A DNA stretch of 64,000 bases, from assembly GCF_027594865.1 (NCBI RefSeq), contig NZ_CP089391.1, forward strand, positions 2,138,501 to 2,202,500, given 5' to 3'. Numbering within the stretch: the stretch's first letter is position 1; each line of letters starts with the position of its first letter. A model generated the notes under the pieces. It was given only the letters and a program-made list of their open reading frames with translations. It had not been told where the DNA came from and made no database searches. A program made the translations under genes and the position numbers. The DNA is from Bradyrhizobium xenonodulans (GTDB taxonomy: Bacteria; Pseudomonadota; Alphaproteobacteria; Rhizobiales; Xanthobacteraceae). This document shows, piece by piece, positions 1 through 7,893 of the stretch.

Positions 1-217
1 CGATCTTCTCGGCCGCATCCTTTTCCATCACGTCCTGCTCGAACGGCGTGATCAGGCCGGAGCCGACTTCCTTCGCGAGCTCTGCGAGCAGGTCGGAGCG
101 CCGTGCCACGCCGACGACGCGCACGCCTTCCGCAGCCAGGCCGTTGGCGATGGCGCGGCCGATTCCGATGCTCGCTCCTGTCACGATCGCGGTTTTCGAT
201 TTGAGCCCGAGGTCCAT
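1..217 (-). CDS. Short-chain dehydrogenase/reductase, N-terminal part (cut by window edge)
   Basis: Only about the first 72 codons lie in the window; the gene runs off the left edge. The translation begins MDLGLKSKTAIVTGASIGIG, which carries the TGxxxGIG dinucleotide-binding motif at residues 13-20 in the first beta-alpha unit of a Rossmann fold. That is diagnostic of NAD(P)-dependent SDR oxidoreductases. The start is the ATG read leftwards from 217. The substrate-determining and catalytic YxxxK parts are outside the window, so the reaction cannot be assigned. It faces away from the methyltransferase gene that starts at 361. Confidence 0.85.
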   Translation of the reverse strand, partial: MDLGLKSKTAIVTGASIGIGRAIANGLAAEGVRVVGVARRSDLLAELAKEVGSGLITPFEQDVMEKDAAEKI

Positions 218-360
218 GGTCACACGCTCTCTTGTTTGCTTTTTTGCTTTTGCCGTTCGTTTCCTGCCCGTCCCGCAGGCCCTGCGAATTGCCTGAGCGG
301 GACGAGCAGTGGTAACCAAGAGCCATCGCGAAGGAAATGAAAAAGAAAAGGCGCCGAACG

Positions 361-1131
361 ATGGTCTGGGACCCGCAGCAATATCTGAAATTCTCCGGCC
401 ATCGGCTCCGGCCCGCCATCGACCTGTTGATGCGGATTCCGGATGTTGGCCCGCGAACGGTCGCCGATCTCGGCGCTGGCGCCGGCAACGTCACCAAGCT
501 GATCAAAGAGCGCTGGCCGGACGCGGCCGTGACTGGTGTCGAGGGCTCGGCCGAGATGGTTGCCGCCGGTCGCAAGGCGGCGCCCGACGTGGAATGGTCG
601 CATGAAGACCTCGGCCATTGGCGTCCCGCGAAGCAATATGACGTGGTCTATTCCAATGCCGCACTGCACTGGCTGCCCAATCATGCGGCGCTGTTTCCGT
701 CGGTGATGGAGAAGGTGACGCCAGGTGGCATGCTCGCAGTGCAGATGCCGCGCAACTTTCTGGCCCCCTCGCACGTGCTGATCGGCGAGACCGCGCTGAA
801 CGGTCCCTGGCGATCGAAGGTCGAGCATCTCGTCACCCCGCCGCCGGTCGAGGGGCCGGCCTTCTATCACGATCTTCTCGCGCCGTTCTCAGAGAATATC
901 GATATCTGGGAGACCGAGTATCTTCAGGTGCTCGAAGGCGACAATCCCGTGAAGGAATGGACCAAGGGGACCTGGCTGACGCGCTACCTCGACGTGTTGC
1001 AGGGAGGGGAGAAGGCTGCCTTCGAGGCGGCCTATGGTGAGCGCGTCGCGAAAGCGTACCCGAAGAATGCGGCGGGGCAGACGCTGTTCCCGTTCCGGCG
1101 TCTGTTCATGGTCGCCCAGCGCAAGGGCTGA
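361..1131 (+). CDS. tam: Trans-aconitate 2-methyltransferase
   Basis: SAM-dependent methyltransferase of about 256 aa. From the chosen ATG the protein begins MVWDPQQYLKF, which aligns with the start of E. coli Tam (WNPSLYLHF). It continues with motif I (VADLGAGAGNVT), then YSNAALHWLPNH and the LAVQMP segment typical of Tam. Tam methylates trans-aconitate, which forms spontaneously from the TCA intermediate cis-aconitate and inhibits aconitase; it acts in the cytoplasm. An in-frame ATG at 337, eight codons upstream, has an AAGGA directly before it and is a possible alternative start, but those extra residues (KKKRRRT) are not part of the family. It appears monocistronic. Assignment is by family resemblance; a related SAM methyltransferase cannot be fully excluded. 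Confidence 0.88.
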   Translation: MVWDPQQYLKFSGHRLRPAIDLLMRIPDVGPRTVADLGAGAGNVTKLIKERWPDAAVTGVEGSAEMVAAGRKAAPDVEWSHEDLGHWRPAKQYDVVYSNAALHWLPNHAALFPSVMEKVTPGGMLAVQMPRNFLAPSHVLIGETALNGPWRSKVEHLVTPPPVEGPAFYHDLLAPFSENIDIWETEYLQVLEGDNPVKEWTKGTWLTRYLDVLQGGEKAAFEAAYGERVAKAYPKNAAGQTLFPFRRLFMVAQRKG

Positions 1132-1158
1132 TTGCGCTGCAATGCGACATAACCGCTC

Positions 1159-1182
1159 GCACCCGAGAATGGGAGCGGGTGC
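1159..1182 (+). terminator. Possible weak terminator hairpin after tam
   Basis: GCACCCG at 1159-1165 pairs with CGGGTGC at 1176-1182 around a 10-nt loop, 28 nt after the tam stop. No T-tract follows, so factor-independent termination is uncertain. Confidence 0.3.
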
Positions 1183-1334
1183 CGGGTTGCGCGGACAACG
1201 GCCATCAAGATAGCCTGCGGCAAATTGGGCTTAGGTCTAGTTGTTCGGGTGGCGGATTGCTGCCACTACTGAAGGCGCAAAACAAAGCAAAACAAAAAAG
1301 ACCCGGTATTCCGAGGGTTATTGGGAGGTCCTTC

Positions 1335-2336
1335 ATGCGCAAACTGCTTCTCGCGGTCGTCGCGGCCGCGTTCGCTCTCGCTCCTGATTTGGCCCAGGCC
1401 CAGAGCCCTGTTGTCATCAAGTTCAGCCACGTCGTCGCCAACGACACCCCGAAAGGGAAGGGCGCGCTGAAGTTCAAGGAACTCGCCGAGAAGTACACTG
1501 ACGGCAAGGTCAAGGTCGAGATCTATCCGAACTCCACGCTCTACAAGGACAAGGAAGAGATCGAGGCGCTCCAGCTCGGCTCGGTGCAGATGCTGGCGCC
1601 CTCGACGGCGAAATTCGCACCGCTCGGCATCAAGGAGTTCGAGGCGCTCGATCTGCCCTGGCTGTTCAAGGACGATCAAACCTATTCCAACGCGATGAAG
1701 GGCACGGTCGGCAAGTGGCTGTTCCAGAAGCTCGAGACCAAAGGGATCACCGGGCTCGCTTATTGGGACAACGGCTTCCACATGCTGTCCGCCAATCGCC
1801 CTCTGATGAAGCCGACCGATTTCCAGGGGCTGAAATTCCGCATCTCAGGCTCGAAGATCGCCGACCAGTATCTTCGCATCATGGGCTCGATCCCGCAGAT
1901 CATGGCGTTCTCTGAAGTGTACCAGGCGCTTCAGACCGGCGTGGTCGACGGCTGCGAGAACACCGCGTCCAACTATCTGACGCAGAAGTTCTACGAGGTG
2001 CAGAAGGACATCACCGTGTCCTATCACGCGCATCTGCAATATGCCGTGATCGTCAATTCGAAATTCTGGAACGGCCTGCCGCCCGATATCCGCACCCAGC
2101 TCGACAAGGCGATGGCGGAGGCGTCCGACTACACCAACTCGATCGCGCGCCAGGAGAACGAGGACGCGCTGGCCGAGATCAAGAAAACCGGCAAGACCAC
2201 GCTGCATTATCTGACCGACGCCGACCGCAAGGCATGGCAGGAAGCGATGCAACCGACTTATAAATGGGCAAAGGGCAGGGTCGGGCAGGAAGTGCTCGAT
2301 CTCGTCGCCAAGGAACTCGACGTCAAGATGAACTGA
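1335..2336 (+). CDS. dctP: TRAP transporter periplasmic solute-binding protein (DctP family)
   Basis: A 333-aa protein with a cleavable signal peptide (MRKLLLAVVAAAFALAPDLA, cleavage near AQA) followed by a mature domain starting VVIKFSHVVANDTPKGKGA, typical of DctP extracytoplasmic receptors. The start at 1335 has a strong Shine-Dalgarno GGGAGG at 1323-1328; an upstream in-frame extension to 1179 would destroy the signal peptide. The protein binds an organic anion in the periplasm and delivers it to the DctQM membrane protein encoded next. Family members bind C4-dicarboxylates, keto acids, sugar acids and others, so the ligand is not known. The arginine at EFRIS/LKFRISG is in the usual position for carboxylate binding. 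Confidence 0.92.
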   Translation: MRKLLLAVVAAAFALAPDLAQAQSPVVIKFSHVVANDTPKGKGALKFKELAEKYTDGKVKVEIYPNSTLYKDKEEIEALQLGSVQMLAPSTAKFAPLGIKEFEALDLPWLFKDDQTYSNAMKGTVGKWLFQKLETKGITGLAYWDNGFHMLSANRPLMKPTDFQGLKFRISGSKIADQYLRIMGSIPQIMAFSEVYQALQTGVVDGCENTASNYLTQKFYEVQKDITVSYHAHLQYAVIVNSKFWNGLPPDIRTQLDKAMAEASDYTNSIARQENEDALAEIKKTGKTTLHYLTDADRKAWQEAMQPTYKWAKGRVGQEVLDLVAKELDVKMN

Positions 2337-2361
2337 CGGCCGTTCCACACGACAACGCGAA

Positions 2362-2389
2362 CGGTCGGGGGTGATCGCACTCCCGGCCG
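2362..2389 (+). terminator. Intercistronic hairpin between dctP and dctQM
   Basis: CGGTCGGGGG at 2362-2371 can pair, with G-T wobbles, with CTCCCGGCCG at 2380-2389, followed by TTTCGCTCTT. A partly overlapping alternative stem pairs GGCCGTTC (2338-2345) with GAACGGTC (2359-2366). The position, right after the receptor gene, fits an attenuator or mRNA stabiliser that lets dctP be made in excess over the membrane subunit. This role is inferred. Confidence 0.45.
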
Positions 2390-2427
2390 TTTCGCTCTTG
2401 AAGACAGATCAATTCCGGGGGGCCCAG

Positions 2428-4461
2428 TTGCTGCGCGTGTTGAATCGTTTCCTCGATCATCTCGAGGAGTGGCTGATCGCGACGATGATCGCGGCCGCAA
2501 CGTCGCTCATCTTCGTTGCCGTGCTGCACCGCTACGGCGCCGGGCTGTCGATCGACATCGCCAAATGGGCGGAGGCCCGCAGCCTTTCCTTCATTGCCGT
2601 TCCCGCACGCGCGACGTTCGTGTGGCTTGCCGCGCTCGACCTGTCCTGGGCGCAAGAGCTCTGCATCTACATGTTCATCTGGATGGCGAAGTTCGGCGCG
2701 GCCTATGGCGTGCGCACCGGCATCCATGTCGGCGTCGACGTGCTGGTCAACATCCTTCCCGGCGGGTCGCGCCGCCGCGTCATCACCTTCGGCCTTCTGT
2801 GCGGCGCGCTGTTCACCGCCATCGTCGCCTATTTCGGGGCCGCGTTCGTCGGCCAGATGTGGCAGACCGGCCAGCAATCCAACGACCTCGAAGCCCCGAT
2901 GTGGATGGTGTATCTCACCATCCCGCTCGGCTCCGGCTTGATGTGCTTCCGCTTCCTGCAGGTCGCGTGGTCGTTCTACCGCACCGGCGAGCTGCCGCAT
3001 CACGACATGGCGGGCGTCGAAGGCGTCGAGCCGGACCCTGTGCATCCCGCGCCGGTGACCCCCAGTCAGGTCGCCCGCGACGAGCGCAGCCCGCTCGGCT
3101 GGATCCTGATGCTGCTGCCGGTGCTGATCATCGCCATCTGCTTCGCGCATGCGGGTCACGTCATCACGCTGCCGCAGGGCATCCGCGTCGCCATCGTATT
3201 CGGGCTCCTGCTCTCGTTGATGCTCACGGGCATGCCGATCTCGATCGCGCTTGGTCTCACCGTGCTGAGCTTCATGTTCACGCTGACCGACGTGCGAACG
3301 GAATCGGTGGCGTTGAAGCTGTTCACCGGGATCGAGAATTTCGAGATCATGGCGATCCCGTTCTTCATCCTCGCCGGAAACTTCCTGACCCATGGCGGCG
3401 TCGCGCGCCGGATGATCAATTTCGCGACCGCGCTGGTCGGCCATTGGTATGGCGGCCTTGCCCTGTCGGGCGTGGTCGCCTGCGCGCTGTTCGCCGCGAT
3501 TTCCGGCTCGTCGCCGGCGACCGTGGTGGCGATCGGCTCGGTGATCCTGCCCGCCATGGTCGCGCAGGGATTTCCGAAGCGGTTCGGCGCGGGCGTGATC
3601 ACGACCTCCGGCTCGCTCGGCATTCTCATTCCGCCGTCGATCCCGATGGTGCTCTATGCCGTTTCCACCAACAGTTCGGTCGGCAAGCTCTTCATTGCGG
3701 GCATCGTGCCGGGCTTCGTGCTGGCCTCGCTGCTCGGCGCGACGACCTTCTATCGGGCGTGGCGCAACGACTATCCGCGGATGCGGAAGGCCACCTTCCT
3801 CGAGCGTCTCGACGCCTTCCGCAAGTCGATCTGGGGCATCCTGCTGATCGTGATCGTGATCGGCGGAATCTACAGCGGCCTGTTCACGCCGACGGAAGCG
3901 GCCGCCGTCAGCGCGGTCTACGCCTTCATCGTCGCCGTGTTCATCTACAAGGATCTGAAGCTGCGGGACGTGCCGCGGGTGCTGCTGTCATCGGCCAATC
4001 TCTCGGCGATGCTGCTCTACATCATCACCAACGCCGTGCTGTTCTCGTTCCTGATGACCTACGAGAACGTGCCGCAGGCGCTGGCGCAGTGGATGATCGA
4101 CCAGGGCTTGGGGTGGATCGGCTTCCTGCTCCTCGTCAACCTGCTGCTGCTGGTTGCCGGCAACGTGATGGAGCCGTCCTCGATCATCCTGATCATGGCG
4201 CCGATCCTGTTTCCGGTCGCGATCAAGCTCGGCATCGACCCCATCCATTTCGGCATCCTGATGACGGTCAACATGGAGGTCGGCCTGTGCCATCCGCCTG
4301 TCGGCCTCAATCTCTACGTCGCCTCAGGCATCGCCAAGATGGGCATCACCGAGCTCACGGTCGCGGTGTGGCCGTGGCTGCTCACGATGCTCGGATTCCT
4401 GGTGGTGGTGACGTATTGGCCCGGTCTGTCGCTGTGGCTGCCGAGATTGCTTGGCATGTAG
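2428..4461 (+). CDS. dctQM: TRAP transporter fused permease (DctQ-DctM fusion)
   Basis: About 677 aa, a natural fusion. Residues 1-215 or so are a four-helix small permease (DctQ-like, with WAQELCIYMFIWMAKFGAAYGVR, the conserved E..R/F..W signature), then a linker rich in Pro/Glu, then a 12-helix large permease of about 430 aa (DctM, with the GSSPATVVAIGSVILPAM and GSLGILIPPSIPMVLYA motifs). It uses the Na+ gradient to import the ligand delivered by DctP. I prefer the TTG start at 2428, preceded by CCGGGGGG at 2415-2422, over the GTG at 2371, because the latter lies inside the intercistronic hairpin and lacks a good ribosome site. The insertion sequence begins 28 nt after its stop. Confidence 0.9.
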   Translation: MLRVLNRFLDHLEEWLIATMIAAATSLIFVAVLHRYGAGLSIDIAKWAEARSLSFIAVPARATFVWLAALDLSWAQELCIYMFIWMAKFGAAYGVRTGIHVGVDVLVNILPGGSRRRVITFGLLCGALFTAIVAYFGAAFVGQMWQTGQQSNDLEAPMWMVYLTIPLGSGLMCFRFLQVAWSFYRTGELPHHDMAGVEGVEPDPVHPAPVTPSQVARDERSPLGWILMLLPVLIIAICFAHAGHVITLPQGIRVAIVFGLLLSLMLTGMPISIALGLTVLSFMFTLTDVRTESVALKLFTGIENFEIMAIPFFILAGNFLTHGGVARRMINFATALVGHWYGGLALSGVVACALFAAISGSSPATVVAIGSVILPAMVAQGFPKRFGAGVITTSGSLGILIPPSIPMVLYAVSTNSSVGKLFIAGIVPGFVLASLLGATTFYRAWRNDYPRMRKATFLERLDAFRKSIWGILLIVIVIGGIYSGLFTPTEAAAVSAVYAFIVAVFIYKDLKLRDVPRVLLSSANLSAMLLYIITNAVLFSFLMTYENVPQALAQWMIDQGLGWIGFLLLVNLLLLVAGNVMEPSSIILIMAPILFPVAIKLGIDPIHFGILMTVNMEVGLCHPPVGLNLYVASGIAKMGITELTVAVWPWLLTMLGFLVVVTYWPGLSLWLPRLLGM

Positions 4462-4489
4462 CGGCGCGAACTGCACGAGCGGTGGCCGA

Positions 4490-4529
4490 CTCTTACCCTC
4501 CCCTGGGGGGCAGGGGAATCGCATGTGGC
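4490..4529 (+). repeat. Left terminal inverted repeat of the ISAs1-family element
   Basis: The outer 14 bases are CTCTTACCCTCCCC and the inner part ends ATCGCATGTGGC; both blocks recur in inverted orientation at 5682-5721. The two copies differ mainly in the central G/C run. The left repeat is 68 nt upstream of the transposase start. Confidence 0.85.
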
Positions 4530-4597
4530 TCTAAGGCATTGCGATTTGGAGAGAAATCGATTCTGAAGGTGGCTCCCGGAGTTGGAGAGGGCGACCG

Positions 4598-5695
4598 ATG
4601 GATCGATTTTCGGAGTGCTTCGAAGACCTGCCCGACCCGCGTGCGGACAATGCGCTGCACGACCTGACGGAGCTTTTGTTCATCGCGCTGATGGCGACGT
4701 TGTGCGGAGCGACGAGTTGCACCGACATGGCGCTGTTTGCGCGGCTGAAGGCTTATCTTTGGCAGGACGTGCTGGTGCTCAAGCATGGCTTGCCGAGCCA
4801 TGACACGTTCAGCCGAGTGTTCCGCATGCTCGATCCAAAAGCATTCGAGGCGGCATTCCGCCGCTTTATGGAAGCCTTCGCTCAAGGCGCGCAGATTGCA
4901 CGGCCGCAAGGCGTGATCGCGTTGGACGGCAAGGCGCTGCGGCGTGGCTACGAGAGCGGCAAAAGCCACATGCCGCCGGTGATGGTGACGGCGTGGGCAG
5001 CGCAGACGCGCATGGCGCTGGCCAACGTTCTGGCGCCGAACAACAACGAAGCCGCCGGCGCTTTGCAACTGCTCGAACTCTTGCAACTCAAAGGCTGCGT
5101 CGTGACGGCCGATGCACTGCATTGTCACCGAGGGATGGCCAAGCAGATCGTGACGCAGGGCGGCGACTACGTGCTGGCGGTGAAGGAGAACCAGCCCGCC
5201 CTGCTGGCTGACGCCAAGGCCGCGATTGCCGCAGCGGCGCGCAAGGGGAAGAAGCCGGTTGCTACCGCCGATGCAGACCATGGGCGTAAGGAAAGACGCA
5301 GCGCGCTTGTCGTGCCCGTCAAAGACATGGCCGAGAAACATAACTTTCCCGCCCTCAAAGCTGTCGCCCGGATCACCAGCAAGCGCGGCAAGGACAAAGC
5401 TGTCGAGCGCTACTTCCTGATGAGCCAAAACTACAGTCGCACACAGGTTTTGCGCATCGTTCGCACCCATTGGACCATCGAAAACGGCCTGCACTGGCCG
5501 CTCGACGTCATCCTCGACGAGGATCTGGCCCGCAACCGCAAGGACAACGGTCCTGCCAACCTTGCCGTCCTCAGGCGACTTGCCCTCAACGTCGCCAGAG
5601 CTCACCCCGACAGCACCATCTCCTTGCGTCTCAAGCTCAAGCGGGCCGGCTGGAACGATGCCTTCTTCTTCGAACTCCTCGGCCACATGCGATAG
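4598..5695 (+). CDS. ISAs1-family DDE transposase
   Basis: Intact 365-aa transposase. An N-terminal DDE_Tnp_1-associated region (DPRADNALHDLTELLFIALMA-like, residues 13-33) is followed by the ISAs1-type DDE domain. The acidic residues appear to be D110 (IALDGKALR), D172 (VVTADALHCH) and E295 (HWTIENGLHW, the conserved signature followed by LDVILDED). It would cut and join the element's ends. GGAGAG just upstream of the ATG is a reasonable ribosome site. Its last codons and stop lie inside the right inverted repeat, so the coding end is constrained by the IS terminus. No frameshift is seen, so the element may be active. Confidence 0.95.
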   Translation: MDRFSECFEDLPDPRADNALHDLTELLFIALMATLCGATSCTDMALFARLKAYLWQDVLVLKHGLPSHDTFSRVFRMLDPKAFEAAFRRFMEAFAQGAQIARPQGVIALDGKALRRGYESGKSHMPPVMVTAWAAQTRMALANVLAPNNNEAAGALQLLELLQLKGCVVTADALHCHRGMAKQIVTQGGDYVLAVKENQPALLADAKAAIAAAARKGKKPVATADADHGRKERRSALVVPVKDMAEKHNFPALKAVARITSKRGKDKAVERYFLMSQNYSRTQVLRIVRTHWTIENGLHWPLDVILDEDLARNRKDNGPANLAVLRRLALNVARAHPDSTISLRLKLKRAGWNDAFFFELLGHMR

Positions 5696-5721
5696 CCCTG
5701 CCCTGGGGGGGAGGGTAAGAG
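5682..5721 (-). repeat. Right terminal inverted repeat of the ISAs1-family element
   Basis: The reverse complement begins CTCTTACCCTCCCC and ends ATCGCATGTGGC, matching the left end at 4490-4529 apart from a few central positions and one or two inner mismatches. It overlaps the last codons of the transposase gene (stop at 5693-5695). Confidence 0.85.
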
Positions 5722-5811
5722 CGGCCGCATCGCACGCGCTGCATGACGCCCACAATGGCAATTGCCCGCGCGATGCGGTTAGATACCGCGCGACAGGTGG
5801 GAGGAAACAGA

Positions 5812-7740
5812 ATGACAGAACCCAGCAACGAGCCGAAAGACGCCTCTCCCTCCGTCATCGCGCAGCAAGCGACGATGCTGAATGCGCTGCCGTTTTCAGA
5901 TACGCGGGATTTCGACGATGCCACGCGCGGCTTCCTCGGCACCATCGAGAACGCGAAGATTACTAATCCGCAAGGCAGGACGGTCTGGAGTCTCGAGCCC
6001 TACGGCTTTCTCTCCACGGCGCAGGCGCCGGCCACGGTCAATCCGAGCCTGTGGCGGCAGGCGCGGCTCAACATGCATCATGGCCTGTTCGAGGTGGTGC
6101 CCGGAATCTACCAGGTGCGCGGGCTCGACATCGCCAACATGACGCTGATCGAGGGCGACAGCGGCGTCATCGTCGTCGACACCCTGACCTCGATCGAAGG
6201 CGCGCGCGCCGCGCTCGATCTCTACTACAGGCATCGCGGCCAGCGGCCGGTCGCGGCCGTCATCTTCACGCACACCCACACTGACCACTGGGGCGGTGCG
6301 CGCGGCGTGCTGGAGGAGGATGCGCTGGCGAGTGGCCGCGTGCCCATCATCGCGCCGAACCTGTTCATGGAGCATGCCGTCTCCGAGAATATCATCGCGG
6401 GGCCTGCGATGCTTCGGCGCGCGCAATATCAGTTCGGTCCGTTCCTCGCCAAGGGTGTGCGCGGGCAGGTCGACAACGGGCTCGGCAAGTCAATGGCCGC
6501 CGGGGGCGTCGCACTGCTGCGGCCGACGGATCTGATCATGGCGACCGGCGACAGGCGCGTGATCGACGGCGTCGCATTCGAATTCCAGATGGCGCCGAAC
6601 AGCGAAGCGCCGGCGGAGATGCATTTCTTCATCCCGCGCTACAAGCTCTTGAACCTCGCCGAGAACTGCACCCACAATTTCCACAATCTGCTGCCGTTCC
6701 GCGGCGCCGACGTGCGCGACGCGCTGGCCTGGTCGAAGTACCTCAATGAGGCCTTGCAGCTCTGGGACGGCAAGGCGGAGGCGATGTGCGGCCAGCATCA
6801 CTGGCCGGTGTGGGGAGCCGAGCGCATCGGCACCATGATCCGGCAGCAGCGCGATCTCTACAAGTTCGCGCATGACCAGACCATCCGCCTGATGAACCAC
6901 GGCCTCACCGCGGCCGAAATCGCCGAGACGATCCAGCTGCCGAAGAGCCTGGAGGGCGCCTGGCACGGCCGCGGCTATTACGGCCACATCAGGCACAATG
7001 TGAAGGCGATCTACCAGAAATATCTCGGCTGGTACGACGCCAACCCGGTCAATCTCGATCCGCTGCCACCGGTGGAATCCGGGAAGAAGTATGTCGAATA
7101 CATGGGCGGCGCCGATGCGATCCTGACGCGGGCGCGGACGGATTTCGACAAGGGCGAGTTTCGCTTTGTCGCGCAGGCGCTCGGCCATCTCGTCTTCGCC
7201 GAGCCTGATAACGGGGCCGCGCGGGCGCTGCTGGCGGATACGCTGGAGCAGCTCGGCTACGCCGCCGAGAGCGCGACCTGGCGCAACGCCTATCTGTTCG
7301 GTGCGCAGGAATTGCGACAGGGCATGCCGAAGACGCCGCCGCGCCCGCCGATGCCGCGCGAGACGCTGGCCGCATTGCGTACCTCGCAGCTCTGGGACGT
7401 GCTCGGCATCCGCCTCAACGGGCCGAAGGCCGAAGGCAAGCACATCGTCGTGAACTGGAGCTTTTCCGACACCGGCGAGACGTTCGTGCTCAACCTGGAA
7501 AATTGCGCGCTGACCTATACCGAGGGCGTGCAGGCGGAAGATGCAGATGCCAGCTTCACCCTCGCGCGCGCGACGCTGGACGAGGTGATCGCCAAGCTGA
7601 CGAGCTTTCCGGAAGCCGTCGCTGCCGGAAAGGTCAAGCTCTCAGGCAACCCGATGCGGCTCGCCGAGCTGATGGGCCTGATGGACGAATTCCCGAGGAT
7701 GTTCGAGATCGCGGAGCCGAAGCGGGCGGTGGTGGTGTAG
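5812..7740 (+). CDS. Alkyl/aryl-sulfatase, metallo-beta-lactamase fold (SdsA1/BDS1 type)
   Basis: 642 aa. An N-terminal metallo-beta-lactamase domain carries the di-zinc motif H154-T-H156-T-D158-H159 in FTHTHTDHWGG. It is followed by the family's alkyl-sulfatase dimerisation region (KYVEYMGGADAILTRARTDFDKGEFRFVAQ) and an SCP2-like C-terminal lipid-binding domain (GIRLNGPKAEGKHIVVNWSF). This three-part architecture is that of SDS hydrolases, which release sulfate from alkyl sulfate esters. The ATG at 5812 has GGGAGGAAACAG in front; no signal peptide is evident, unlike secreted SdsA1. It lies just downstream of the IS and in the same direction as the TRAP genes, so it could once have been read with them. 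The exact substrate is unknown. Confidence 0.88.
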   Translation: MTEPSNEPKDASPSVIAQQATMLNALPFSDTRDFDDATRGFLGTIENAKITNPQGRTVWSLEPYGFLSTAQAPATVNPSLWRQARLNMHHGLFEVVPGIYQVRGLDIANMTLIEGDSGVIVVDTLTSIEGARAALDLYYRHRGQRPVAAVIFTHTHTDHWGGARGVLEEDALASGRVPIIAPNLFMEHAVSENIIAGPAMLRRAQYQFGPFLAKGVRGQVDNGLGKSMAAGGVALLRPTDLIMATGDRRVIDGVAFEFQMAPNSEAPAEMHFFIPRYKLLNLAENCTHNFHNLLPFRGADVRDALAWSKYLNEALQLWDGKAEAMCGQHHWPVWGAERIGTMIRQQRDLYKFAHDQTIRLMNHGLTAAEIAETIQLPKSLEGAWHGRGYYGHIRHNVKAIYQKYLGWYDANPVNLDPLPPVESGKKYVEYMGGADAILTRARTDFDKGEFRFVAQALGHLVFAEPDNGAARALLADTLEQLGYAAESATWRNAYLFGAQELRQGMPKTPPRPPMPRETLAALRTSQLWDVLGIRLNGPKAEGKHIVVNWSFSDTGETFVLNLENCALTYTEGVQAEDADASFTLARATLDEVIAKLTSFPEAVAAGKVKLSGNPMRLAELMGLMDEFPRMFEIAEPKRAVVV

Positions 7741-7769
7741 GGCCACCGTAATTTTACCCACACTCGCTG

Positions 7770-7874
7770 TCGTCGCCCGGCTTGACCGGGCGATCCAGTA
7801 CGCCGTGGCGAGAGTTGTGTGAACCAACTCCTGCCGCGGCGTACTGGATGCCCCGCCTTCGCGGGGCATGACGG
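7770..7874. repeat. Palindromic intergenic repeat (Bradyrhizobium-type)
   Basis: Nested inverted repeats: ATCCAGTACGCCG (7793-7805) pairs with CGGCGTACTGGAT (7837-7849). Flanking mini-hairpins GCCCGG/CCGGGC (7775-7791) and GCCCCGC/GCGGGGC (7850-7867) sit on either side. The sequence looks like the short, dispersed palindromic repeats common in Bradyrhizobium intergenic DNA. It lies between two convergent genes and could also act as a bidirectional terminator. Confidence 0.7.
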
Positions 7875-7893
7875 CTCGTATTGAGGCGACCAG

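Larger units (their letters stand above)
4490..5721 (+). mobile_element. Complete ISAs1-family insertion sequence, about 1232 bp
   Basis: The element is bounded by imperfect inverted repeats of about 40 bp (4490-4529 and 5682-5721), each beginning CTCTTACCCTCCCC from the outside, and contains one intact transposase gene. Size, single ORF and transposase type fit the ISAs1 family. I could not find a convincing 8-10 bp target duplication: the flanks read GTGGCCGA on the left and CGGCCGCA on the right. It sits between dctQM and the alkylsulfatase gene without breaking either. Confidence 0.9.

Noticed and set aside
2469..4667. 732-codon plus-strand frame overlapping dctQM
   Set aside because: Arg/His-rich translation in another frame of an obvious membrane protein gene, and it crosses the IS boundary.
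4480..5732. Target-site duplication of the IS
   Set aside because: Flanks GTGGCCGA and CGGCCGCA share GGCCG but are offset and not a direct repeat of 8-10 bp.
4493..5761. 422-codon minus-strand frame across the IS
   Set aside because: Antisense to an intact transposase with its DDE residues; it spans both inverted repeats.
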